A stretch of DNA of 56,712 nucleotides from Deltaproteobacteria bacterium (GTDB lineage Bacteria; Desulfobacterota; Desulfarculia; Adiutricales; Adiutricaceae): NCBI GenBank assembly GCA_031273455.1, contig JAISRZ010000125.1:1-56712 (forward strand), in the 5' to 3' direction. Both the position numbers and the translations under genes were made by a program. A model generated the notes under the pieces. It saw only the letters and a list, made by a program, of their open reading frames with translations, was not told the origin of the DNA and searched no databases. Positions within the stretch are counted from its first letter, which is position 1; every line of letters begins with the position of its first letter. Positions 16,665 through 24,293 of the stretch are shown here, piece after piece.

Positions 16665-17486
16665 GTGGGCAACGGCGGGTCCATTAGCGTCAAAGAGGCG
16701 ACCAAGGTCTATGACCCGGACGGGGCTAAGGTTTTGGCTTTAGACCGCTGCTCTTTGGAAATCGGCCCGGGCGAGTTTTCGGTGGTGGTGGGGCCCTCGG
16801 GTTGCGGGAAGACGACTTTATTAAACGCCATCGCTGGGTTCCATGAGTTAACCGCCGGGGAGATCCTTTTGGACGGCCAAACGTTAAGCTCCCCCGGGAA
16901 ACCGGCTAAACCCGGATCGGATCGGATCGTGGTCTTCCAAAACGGGGCCTTGTTTCCTTGGATGACCATCTTGGAAAACGTGGCCTTTGGGCCTTTAGCC
17001 CAAAAAAAAATGACCGTCCCCGAGGCCCGGGAAAAGGCCCTGAAAACCTTGGAGACCATGGGGTTAACCTTAATCGCCCAAGACTACCCGGGCCAGATTA
17101 GCTCGGGCATGCGCCGGAGGGCCGAGATCGCCCGGGCCATGATGTGCGAGCCTAAGGTCTTACTCTTGGATGAGCCATTCCGGGCTTTGGACGCTTTAAC
17201 CAAAATCGTGGCCCATCAGTTTCTCATGGAAGTTTATGACGCCCAAAAACCCACGGTTTTCTTTATCACCCATGACTTAGACGAAGCCATTTTCTTGGCC
17301 TCCAAGGTCTACGTCATGACCACTAGACCAGCCTCGATCAAAAAAATCTTAGACGTCACCCTGCCTCGGCCCCGGGATTATCGCCTTTTAGCCTCCTTGG
17401 AGTACCAAAGGTTAAAGGCCGAGTGCCAAGACGCGGTCCGGGAGGAGGCTTTAAAAGCTTTTTCCGCTGGGGAAAGGGAAATGTGA
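16665..17486 (+). CDS. ABC transporter ATPase 1 (SsuB/TauB type) with degenerate signature motif
   Basis: A 273-residue nucleotide-binding domain. Walker A is GPSGCGKTT, the Q-loop follows VVFQNGALFPW, Walker B is VLLLDEPF, the D-loop ALDALT, and the switch histidine is intact (His203 in ITHDLDEA). The ABC signature is altered: ISSGMRRR (residues 145-152) instead of LSGGMRQR, with Ser147 in place of the first signature glycine. The start is a GTG immediately after the permease stop; the stop overlaps the ATG of permease 2 by one base, so translation is coupled. It energises uptake with the second ATPase (18280). Confidence 0.9.
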   Translation: MGNGGSISVKEATKVYDPDGAKVLALDRCSLEIGPGEFSVVVGPSGCGKTTLLNAIAGFHELTAGEILLDGQTLSSPGKPAKPGSDRIVVFQNGALFPWMTILENVAFGPLAQKKMTVPEAREKALKTLETMGLTLIAQDYPGQISSGMRRRAEIARAMMCEPKVLLLDEPFRALDALTKIVAHQFLMEVYDAQKPTVFFITHDLDEAIFLASKVYVMTTRPASIKKILDVTLPRPRDYRLLASLEYQRLKAECQDAVREEALKAFSAGEREM

Positions 17487-18271
17487 TGCCCATAACTAAG
17501 CGCTTAACGAAAGCCTTAAAAAGCGTCGCCTTAAGACGGGGCCTAATCTCCCTGGCCCTCTTCTTTATCTCTTGGGAACTTTGCGCCCGCTTTCAGGTCC
17601 CCATCTTAGGGGCCATTCCAGCCCCAACCGAGGTTTTAGCCTCTTTGGCCCACGAGATCGTTAGCGGCTATTACTGGCGCTCTTGGGGGACGAGCTTAGC
17701 CCGGATTTTAACGGGTTTTGTCATCGCCCAGATCTTGGGCGTCCCCTTGGGGCTCCTTTTGGGCTTTAGCCGGAAAGCCAAGGAGATTGTCTTTCCCTTA
17801 ATTGAGATCATGCGCCCGGTGCCCCCCTTGGCTTGGGTCCCGGTCTCGGTGGTCTTCTGGCCCTCCGCCGAGATGAGCATGATCTTCGTGACCTTTTTAG
17901 GGGCCTTTTTCACCGTGGTTTTAAACATCGTGGAGGGCATCGCGGCCATTGACGTTCGGTACTTACGGGCCGCGGCCTCACTGGGCTCAACTAGGCGGGA
18001 CATTTTCTGGCGGGTCATGTTGCCAGCCAGTTTACCCAGCGTGTTAGTGGGCATGACCGTGGGCATGGGCATCACCTGGTGCGTGGTGGTGGCCGCCGAG
18101 ATGATCGCCACCAACACGGGGTTAGGCTACTTAACCTGGCGGGGGTACGTGGCCGGGGAGTTTCCTTTAATCGTGGTCGGCATGTTAAGTATCGGTTTGG
18201 CTGGTTACCTATCCTCGGCCCTCATTCGCCGGATCGGGCTCCATTTCACCCCGTGGCTATCGAGCCAGTAG
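17486..18271 (+). CDS. ABC transporter permease 2 (SsuC/TauC type)
   Basis: A 261-residue inner-membrane permease with six predicted TM helices; the EAA loop reads RAAASLGSTRRDIFWRVMLP and PVPPLAWVPVSV is the conserved family segment. The ATG at 17486 overlaps the preceding TGA by one base and has GGGGAAAGGGAA upstream. A longer frame starting at 17423 would overlap ATPase 1 by 64 bases and is rejected. It is similar to, but clearly distinct from, permease 1, which suggests an old duplication of a permease-ATPase pair into a heteromeric importer. Confidence 0.9.
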   Translation: MPITKRLTKALKSVALRRGLISLALFFISWELCARFQVPILGAIPAPTEVLASLAHEIVSGYYWRSWGTSLARILTGFVIAQILGVPLGLLLGFSRKAKEIVFPLIEIMRPVPPLAWVPVSVVFWPSAEMSMIFVTFLGAFFTVVLNIVEGIAAIDVRYLRAAASLGSTRRDIFWRVMLPASLPSVLVGMTVGMGITWCVVVAAEMIATNTGLGYLTWRGYVAGEFPLIVVGMLSIGLAGYLSSALIRRIGLHFTPWLSSQ

Positions 18272-18279
18272 GAAAGATT

Positions 18280-19122
18280 ATGAGCGTAGGTATAGGGGGC
18301 CGCTTAGAGGCCAGAAACCTAGCGAAGACCTATGAGTTAAAGTCAGGGCCCAGGGAAGTCATTAGCGACTTTAACCTGACCTTAGAGCCAGACACTTTAA
18401 CCGTGGTCATGGGGCCATCGGGTTGCGGGAAGAGCGCTTTAATCAACCTCCTGGCCGGTTACGAGGACCCAACCGGCGGCGAAATTTATTTAGACGGAAA
18501 AAGGGTTCAAGGACCAGGTCCGGATCGCTTGGTGGTCTTCCAAGAGACGGCCCTTTTCCCGTGGCTCACCACTTTTGAGAATGTGGCTTATGGGCCAAAA
18601 ATCCGCAAAGAGTTGAAAGGGGCTAACCTTGAGCGGACGGTTTTGGATCTACTGAAGTTAGTGGGCTTAGAGGAGTTTCGGGATAAGTACCCTTCCCAAC
18701 TGTCCGGGGGCATGCAAAGACGGGCCGAATTGGCCAGGGCCTTAATTAACCAACCCCAAGCCACCTTACTGGATGAGCCTTTCCGGGGGTTAGACGCTTT
18801 AACCCGCTCTTTAATGCGCGACTATTACCTGGATCTTTTTGAGAAGCGTAAAGGAACCCATCTTTTTGTCACCGCTGAGCTGGACGAGGGTTTGACCTTA
18901 GCCGATAGCTTGGTCATCGTCACCAACCGCCCGGCTACGGTTAAAAAGATCTTAAAGGTCGATCTCCCGCGGCCCCGGGTTGAGGCCATCCGGGCGGAAA
19001 AAGAGTACTTGGCCCTAAAGGCCGAGGCCTTAGAGCTTCTGCACGAGGAAGCCATCAAATCCTTTAAGGCCGGGGGCCTAAACTCCGCCGACTTTGTTGG
19101 GGCTTACGCGGCTTTGGCCTAA
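18280..19122 (+). CDS. ABC transporter ATPase 2 with missing switch histidine
   Basis: A 280-residue nucleotide-binding domain. Walker A GPSGCGKSA, Q-loop VVFQETALFPW, Walker B TLLDEPF and a canonical signature LSGGMQRR (141-148) are all present. The H-loop is changed: VTAELDEG carries Ala199 where family members have histidine. The start is the ATG at 18280 with AGGAAAG upstream; a longer upstream frame lies inside permease 2. Its stop overlaps the end of the convergent activase gene. The lost histidine here and the altered signature in ATPase 1 would meet in the same composite ATP site of a heterodimer. Confidence 0.9.
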   Translation: MSVGIGGRLEARNLAKTYELKSGPREVISDFNLTLEPDTLTVVMGPSGCGKSALINLLAGYEDPTGGEIYLDGKRVQGPGPDRLVVFQETALFPWLTTFENVAYGPKIRKELKGANLERTVLDLLKLVGLEEFRDKYPSQLSGGMQRRAELARALINQPQATLLDEPFRGLDALTRSLMRDYYLDLFEKRKGTHLFVTAELDEGLTLADSLVIVTNRPATVKKILKVDLPRPRVEAIRAEKEYLALKAEALELLHEEAIKSFKAGGLNSADFVGAYAALA

Positions 19123-20036
19123 AGGTTACGGGCGGCTAAAGTTAGGCGGTTAAAGTCCTCTAAAGCCTTGGGGTCCAAGGTTAAGCCGGCCAGAGGATAC
19201 GTGCGGCCCAAAAAGCCGTACTTGCCCTCCCCGAAGCGGTGGTACGGCAAAGCCTCAAAGGTGACGTTGGGTAGGGCTCTTAAGAACTGGCCTAACTCTT
19301 GGGCGTCTTTAGAAGTGTCGTTAAACCCTGGGACCACCGGGGTTCTAACTAAGATGGATAATTTAGGAAAATCAGCGGTTAACCGTTTTAAGTTATCTAA
19401 AATCAGCTCGTTATCTTGACCGGTTCCGGCCAAATGTTTCGCCCTTGAGATGACCTTTACGTCATACAAAATATTCTCTACCACCCTAGCCGCCGCCTTT
19501 AAAACCTCGTAAGAGCCAAAGCCTGAGGTCTCTAAGGCCGTCTTTAAGCGTCTTTTATGGGCTAAAGACAATAAATCCAGTAAAAAGTCCGGTTGGTTTA
19601 AGGGTTCGCCCCCAGAGACGGTTAACCCCCCGCCCCCCCGCTGGAAAAAGACCTCGTCCTTTTCCACCCGCTTAATGACCTCTAAAGGCTCCAAAAAGTC
19701 CCCGTACACCACCAAAGCCCCGGCGGGGCAAGCTTTGCGGCAGGCGTAGTCCGGGCACTTCTGACAAAGGGACCGCTTAATCGTTGGGTAATCAGCCCCT
19801 TTATCGTCCGCGACGATGGCCCCATAAGGGCAACCCTTTAAGCACATTTGGCATTTAGCTAAACCCAAGCAACGGGCCGGGTTAAAGCCGACCTCCTCAT
19901 TGGGGTTTTGCGACTCCGGGTTGGAGCACCACTGACAGCCTAAGGGGCAGCCCTTCAAAAAAACAATGGTCCTAATCCCCGGGCCATCATGGACCGAGTA
20001 CCCTTGGACGTTAAAGACTAATCCTTTCGTTCCCAA
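19119..20036 (-). CDS. Glycyl-radical enzyme activating enzyme (radical SAM), probably for isethionate sulfite-lyase
   Basis: A 305-residue radical SAM activase. The SAM-cluster cysteines are Cys30, Cys34 and Cys37 in KGCPLGCQWCSN. An inserted two-cluster ferredoxin domain (about residues 54-110, CLGLAKCQMCLKGCP and CQKCPDYACRKACP) is typical of activases for non-PFL glycyl-radical enzymes such as CutD and IslB/IseH. It generates the glycyl radical on the adjacent enzyme, whose stop lies two bases upstream. The start is a TTG (20036) giving the normal N-terminus GLVFNVQGYSVHDGPG; no clear ribosome-binding site, so coupling to the upstream gene is likely. Its 3' end overlaps that of the convergent ATPase gene. 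Confidence 0.92.
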   Translation of the reverse strand: MGTKGLVFNVQGYSVHDGPGIRTIVFLKGCPLGCQWCSNPESQNPNEEVGFNPARCLGLAKCQMCLKGCPYGAIVADDKGADYPTIKRSLCQKCPDYACRKACPAGALVVYGDFLEPLEVIKRVEKDEVFFQRGGGGLTVSGGEPLNQPDFLLDLLSLAHKRRLKTALETSGFGSYEVLKAAARVVENILYDVKVISRAKHLAGTGQDNELILDNLKRLTADFPKLSILVRTPVVPGFNDTSKDAQELGQFLRALPNVTFEALPYHRFGEGKYGFLGRTYPLAGLTLDPKALEDFNRLTLAARNL

Positions 20037-20038
20037 AA

Positions 20039-22522
20039 CTAAAAACTTTCGTGGGCCGAGCGGGCGATGAGATCGTTTTGCAGATCCCGGGATAAATCCG
20101 TAAAGTAGGCGCTATAGCCAGCGATCCGGACAATCAGGTTTTGATACTTTTCCGGCTCGTTTTGGGCTTTGATTAAAGTATCCTGGTTAATGACGTTAAA
20201 CTGGACGTGCCAGAGTTTTAGATCGCCAAAAGCCCGAATGAACTCCACCAGTTTTTGGGTCCCCGCGTCCCCTTCCAAGCACTTGGGGGTGAACTTAATA
20301 TTGAGTAGCCGGGCGGCCCGGGCCGAGAGATCCTGGTTCTTACTATGGAAGTTGGATAAAAGAATGGCCGCTGGGCCCTCCCGGTCAGCCCCTTGGGAGG
20401 GCGAGGAGCCATCGGACAAAGGAAACCAAGCCACCCGGCCATTGGGCGTGGCCGCGACCACCCGGCCAAAGGGGACGTGGGAGGTGAAGGGCACGTAGCG
20501 GATGTCGTTGTGGATACCTAAGGATTTGGAATACTTCTGGCAGAACTCCACGCTAACCCGATCCAAGTCTTTGGCGATCAGATCGGCGTAAGGGTCGTTA
20601 TTCCCGTAGGTGGGAGCGGCTTTTAAAAGGGCCTGGATGGCCTCATAACCCACAAAATTCTTTTCTAAGGCCAAAAGGACCTCGTCCATTGTTAAGCGTC
20701 CGTCCTCATACACCACTTTCTTTAAGGCGGCCAAAGAATCCACCACCGTCCCATAACCAATAAACTCCACGTAACCTAAGTTGATCCCCTCGGGCACCAA
20801 CTCCTGGTGGAGATCCACGCCGCTTTTTAAGCATAAATCGTTTAAGGCTGACCCCATGGGCTGGGCGAAACGCGTAGCCCTTAGCTTATTGACATGCCAT
20901 TGTTGGATAAAGGCCGCCCGAAGGAGGTTACGATGCTGGGTTAAATAGGCTTCGTACAGCTCATTAAAGGAGGCGAATGACCGAGGGTCCCCGGTTAAAG
21001 GGCCCAACTGGACGTTCGGGTATTTAGTTAAGCGGCCATTACGCAAAGTCATTTCCAAGGCCGCGGCGAAGTTCACGTAAGCCCCGCCGGAAGTGTAGGT
21101 GTCCCGGTTGGGCATCCTAGCCTCGGCGCAGCCGCTAACCGCGTAATCCAAGGCCTCGGCGAAGGTGGCCCCTTTTTTAACGTACAAAGGAACCACTTCC
21201 TCATCGTTAATGAGCTTGGGGAAGCCAGAGCCGTCTTTAATGGTCTCGGCCACGTCCCACAAAAAGGACTGGGGCGAGCGGCTATGGATCCGGGCCGCCA
21301 GATCCGGGTAGTGGAGCGGAAACTCCCGTTTGGAGCGCAAAAAGAGGTGGGTTAAATCGTTAGTGGCGTCCTCCCCGGTGGGCGTTTGCCCGCCAATGGT
21401 CACGGCCTCCCAGTGGGCGTAACCCTCGTTAAAGGCCCCGCCAGCCGGCGAAATGTAGAGATCCGCGAACTCGGCCAACCCCACCCATAAGCACTCCAAT
21501 AACTCCAAAGCCCCTTCCTCGTCGATTAACCCTTGGGCCAAGTCAGCCGCGTAGAAGGGATAAAGATACTGGTCCATGCGCCCGTTGGAGACGATGGTCC
21601 CGGTCTTTTGCTCCAAGCGGGAAAAAAGCTGGGTGAACCACTGGGCTTGAATGGCCTCCCGAAAGGTCCGGGCTGGCTCGTAAGGGACCCGCCGGGCGAT
21701 GGCCGCCATGGTCAAAAGCTCCGAGCGCCTTTGGGGGTTAGACTCCTTTTGGGCTTTTTCCTCGGCTAAATCGGCGTTCCGTCTGGCCCAAAGGCTAATG
21801 GCCTCGATAACGATTAAGACCGCATCGTAAAAGGGCTTTTTCTCGGCTTGATCACGTGGGTCATAGGGGTCTAAATCGTTTAACCGCTCTTTGGCTTCCT
21901 CGGCCACCCCCTTAAAACCCCTTTTTAAAACTTTTTCGTAATCGTGGACCCACTGGATGGACGACCGAAAGGAGGAGGTTTCGTTGACGATAAAGCGCGA
22001 GTTAAGCCCCGCTGGGTCAGCGTAAGTTAAGTTAAAGACCTCCTCTGGCAAGCTTTGGCTTAAAGCCTCGTGGTAGGTCTTACCTTTCCAGAAAGGCGAG
22101 ATCTTCTCTAAGACCAGCGAGGCGTCTTTAGGGCTAATATCGGCTGGGGAGCCGGACCGGCCAGGGAGCGAGGCCACGGCCAGATCCAGAAAGTCCCCGT
22201 CCAACTCTGGGTAAAGGATCCCGTGCCGCCCAGGTTGACCCACCCGGCCCAACAAAAGTTGGTCCTCGGTCACGTAAACGGTGATATTGGCGGCCACATG
22301 GTACAGGGCTTTGGCCCACCTTAAAACCAAGGGCTGGCCCACGGTTTTTTCCATGGATTGGGTGAAGTATAAAGCCCTTTCCACGTCAATCACGGGTTTA
22401 GCCCCTTTTATTCTGGAGACTAACCGGTTAGCCCGCTCATGGCGAGTCAATATGGGGTCAGGTCGGCCCGCGGCCAACTCCGCGAGCCGGATTTCCTGGG
22501 GGGATAAAACTGGAGAAATCAT
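20039..22522 (-). CDS. islA: Glycyl-radical enzyme, probable isethionate sulfite-lyase
   Basis: An 827-residue glycyl-radical enzyme. The glycyl loop is RIAGYSAYF (Gly802); the thiyl/acid pair is Cys465 and Glu467 in SGCAEARMP. Arg186, Gln190, Trp371, Arg675 and Phe679 fall at a constant offset of -3 from the residues I recall for characterised isethionate sulfite-lyase (Arg189, Gln193, Trp374, Cys468, Glu470, Arg678, Phe682, Gly805). That argues for cleavage of isethionate to acetaldehyde and sulfite rather than choline, glycerol or proline chemistry. The ATG at 22522 has GGAGG 6 bases upstream; a TTG 18 bases earlier is less likely. The activase follows at once. A sulfonate-type ABC importer converges on it. 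The numbering is from memory. Confidence 0.85.
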   Translation of the reverse strand: MISPVLSPQEIRLAELAAGRPDPILTRHERANRLVSRIKGAKPVIDVERALYFTQSMEKTVGQPLVLRWAKALYHVAANITVYVTEDQLLLGRVGQPGRHGILYPELDGDFLDLAVASLPGRSGSPADISPKDASLVLEKISPFWKGKTYHEALSQSLPEEVFNLTYADPAGLNSRFIVNETSSFRSSIQWVHDYEKVLKRGFKGVAEEAKERLNDLDPYDPRDQAEKKPFYDAVLIVIEAISLWARRNADLAEEKAQKESNPQRRSELLTMAAIARRVPYEPARTFREAIQAQWFTQLFSRLEQKTGTIVSNGRMDQYLYPFYAADLAQGLIDEEGALELLECLWVGLAEFADLYISPAGGAFNEGYAHWEAVTIGGQTPTGEDATNDLTHLFLRSKREFPLHYPDLAARIHSRSPQSFLWDVAETIKDGSGFPKLINDEEVVPLYVKKGATFAEALDYAVSGCAEARMPNRDTYTSGGAYVNFAAALEMTLRNGRLTKYPNVQLGPLTGDPRSFASFNELYEAYLTQHRNLLRAAFIQQWHVNKLRATRFAQPMGSALNDLCLKSGVDLHQELVPEGINLGYVEFIGYGTVVDSLAALKKVVYEDGRLTMDEVLLALEKNFVGYEAIQALLKAAPTYGNNDPYADLIAKDLDRVSVEFCQKYSKSLGIHNDIRYVPFTSHVPFGRVVAATPNGRVAWFPLSDGSSPSQGADREGPAAILLSNFHSKNQDLSARAARLLNIKFTPKCLEGDAGTQKLVEFIRAFGDLKLWHVQFNVINQDTLIKAQNEPEKYQNLIVRIAGYSAYFTDLSRDLQNDLIARSAHESF

Positions 22523-22538
22523 AGGTCGCCTCCGCGCC

Positions 22539-22571
22539 AAAAAAAAACCGGAACGAGCTTAAGCGTTCCGG
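22539..22571 (-). terminator. Leader terminator (attenuator) of the glycyl-radical enzyme gene
   Basis: On the minus strand CCGGAACG and CGTTCCGG form an 8-bp stem (loop 22556-22563) followed by nine T residues, then GGCGCGGAGG and the start codon. The terminator thus sits inside the leader. Upstream, CGGAACG recurs (plus-strand complement at 22651-22657) and could pair with the 3' arm instead. The layout mirrors that of the convergent ABC operon's leader. Confidence 0.7.
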
Positions 22572-22875
22572 CCTTTAGTCAATATAATCAGCGGGAAAAA
22601 TTGCGGAAAATCTTTAGGAGCTAGACAAAGCTTAACTAACCGGGCCTTCGCGTTCCGCGATCAACCGGGTTCTGGGCTTAAAATTAGGTTAAGTGGCCAA
22701 ATCTATCCCGAAAAACTTCTGACCCGGAGGTTTATTTAACCGGTTTTTAGCGAATTTTTCGAGAAAAATTATTTGTAAATAAGCTTACCTAACATCCAAT
22801 AGCTATTTTACGAACATAAAGTTATCTATACAACATTATTTATTTAGTATACCACAGTTAAAAGGATCGGTCAAT
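22572..22875. other. Spacer between the glycyl-radical enzyme and a small divergent gene
   Basis: It should contain the islA promoter; the best -10 candidate on the minus strand is TATATT (22586-22581) with a poor -35. The 22720-22860 part is AT-rich and leads to the small plus-strand genes. No other feature is supported. Confidence 0.4.
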
Positions 22876-23115
22876 ATGAAGATCAATGGCCTATTAGCCC
22901 TGGCCCCTTTAGACCACGCCCGCAACCAGCTGGCGCTGGAGAAAGGCGGGTTGGTTAAACCATTTTCTAAAATTGAAGTTTTTTTTAAAGCAAAAGATGT
23001 TAAACTTATACTTGTAGTTCTTCATCGCTTAGCGGATACCCTGGAAAAACGCGCGGCCTTACGCCACTGTCATGGGTATTTTTCAAGTCAAAATGATTGG
23101 AATTTATCGAGCTAA
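22876..23115 (+). CDS. Small hypothetical protein
   Basis: A 79-residue protein with no recognised domain. The ATG follows AAAAGGA at 9 bases spacing, and the stop codon overlaps the ribosome-binding region of the next small gene, which favours a real two-gene unit. The composition is mixed, with a hydrophobic stretch VKLILVVLH and no signal peptide. The GC content is lower than in neighbouring metabolic genes. It could be non-coding; the case rests on signals and spacing only. Confidence 0.4.
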   Translation: MKINGLLALAPLDHARNQLALEKGGLVKPFSKIEVFFKAKDVKLILVVLHRLADTLEKRAALRHCHGYFSSQNDWNLSS

Positions 23116-23125
23116 GGAGTAACTT

Positions 23126-23335
23126 ATGGACTTCCTGTTCGCCAAACAGAGCCCCGAAATGATCTGGGGCGCTTTCGCTATTCTTATTGTAACTATGGGA
23201 CTAATAGGGATAATTATTGGTTTATTAGCCTTAAGAAACGAAAATAAAGCCTTTGAAAAGAACAAACAAGAATGGCAAGAAATTTTCGCTTCTCTGGAAT
23301 CGACTCTCGAATCAGAGCGTAAAAATAACCCTTAA
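23126..23335 (+). CDS. Small single-pass membrane protein with cytoplasmic coiled coil
   Basis: A 69-residue protein. Residues about 12-36 form one strongly hydrophobic helix (MIWGAFAILIVTMGLIGIII region); residues 40-66 are charged and heptad-like (NENKAFEKNKQEWQEIFASL), so a coiled coil is likely. The start has an excellent TAAGGAG site. Small anchored coiled-coil proteins of this kind often oligomerise or scaffold, but no family was recognised. It lies 10 bases downstream of another small gene in the same direction. Confidence 0.7.
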   Translation: MDFLFAKQSPEMIWGAFAILIVTMGLIGIIIGLLALRNENKAFEKNKQEWQEIFASLESTLESERKNNP

Positions 23336-23635
23336 CCTCTTCGTTTCGGGCTCGCGAATTCGGCCCGCTAGGAGCCGTTAGGGAAAACTTCAAGATAAAG
23401 ACAACCGCCATCTCGGACTGAGTAAGTCTTGGCTTTTGGCTTTAAACCAGGCGGTTTAACTTCAGTCAGGACACCTATTTTGGCCATCGCCGCCTCCAGG
23501 TATCCAATCACGTTTCCAATCGCTTAAGATGTCAAGACTCTTATTTTCTCTATTTTTCGTATGTTTTAATTAACTGATTGATTTTACTGAAGAATTTAAC
23601 AGCGCAAGACGTATTTTTCGAGGAAAAAGAAGGAC

Positions 23636-23711
23636 TGGAGCGGACAACGAGGATCGAACTCGCAACCCCAAGCTTGGGAAGCTTGTACTCTACCAATTGA
23701 GCTATGTCCGC
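23636..23711 (-). tRNA. tRNA-Gly (anticodon CCC)
   Basis: The minus strand folds into a 76-nt cloverleaf: acceptor GCGGACA with UGUCCGC, D-arm GCUC-AAUUGGUA-GAGU, anticodon stem CAAGC/GCUUG with loop UUCCCAA (anticodon CCC), T-arm with GUUCGAUCC, and discriminator U followed by an encoded CCA. It decodes GGG. No attachment-site duplication of its 3' end was found in the window. Confidence 0.96.
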
Positions 23712-24293
23712 TCGAAGGACTAAAACCTATTTTATAGGCCAGGCTAACCGCTAGCCCCGCCAAGACCGCCATAAAGACGTGAAAAACCAATTTAGCCAAA
23801 AACCCCGCCTTTGTCAAGAGTCCTAAAGCCTTATAATTAGAGTCCAAATTATATTTTTAAAAATACTACGTTATAAAATATTTTATATAGCGATTTTATG
23901 GACATTAATACTATCAATACATACGTTTATGAATTATTAAATACTATTTAGTTATTTAAACAATTAATATACCCTAATTAAATTTTTTCAGCCAAAATAT
24001 CGGTCAGCGCCAGAAAAATCACCTCCGCCCAAGGCGTCAATATGACAAATTTTTATTGACTTTTTAGTCGCTGAAGGGCTAAAATGCAAAAGTATTCTTT
24101 CGCTTCTGGTTTAAAGCCGCTCTTAGCCATACTGGCTAAGGGTTTGGCTAGTTTGGCCTAGTTTAGCCTCTGGGGATTAAAATTATTTCCTAGAAAGAGA
24201 GCTGGTCTTTCCTTACAGCCTTTCGTTTCCTAAATTCACTAGCTAAAAGCCATAGCTGGTCCGATAAAAGCGCGTCGCGTCCAAGGCCTTACA
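23712..24293. other. AT-rich spacer upstream of the CODH gene
   Basis: It holds the tRNA promoter region on one side and the CODH promoter at 24056-24085 on the other. A minus-strand frame overlapping the tRNA is judged spurious. No other gene is seen. Confidence 0.5.
24056..24085 (+). promoter_or_regulatory. Sigma70-type promoter upstream of the CODH gene
   Basis: TTGACT (24056-24061) and TAAAAT (24080-24085) are separated by 18 bases. The CODH start is about 200 bases downstream, leaving a leader in which I see no known riboswitch. Confidence 0.55.

Noticed and set aside
18079-18279. N-terminal extension of ATPase 2
   Set aside because: It overlaps permease 2 completely, has Arg/Gly-rich composition, and the ATG at 18280 has a ribosome-binding site and starts where the family does.
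23596-23847. 83-residue minus-strand frame across the tRNA
   Set aside because: It covers the tRNA-Gly gene, which folds perfectly; the frame is incidental.
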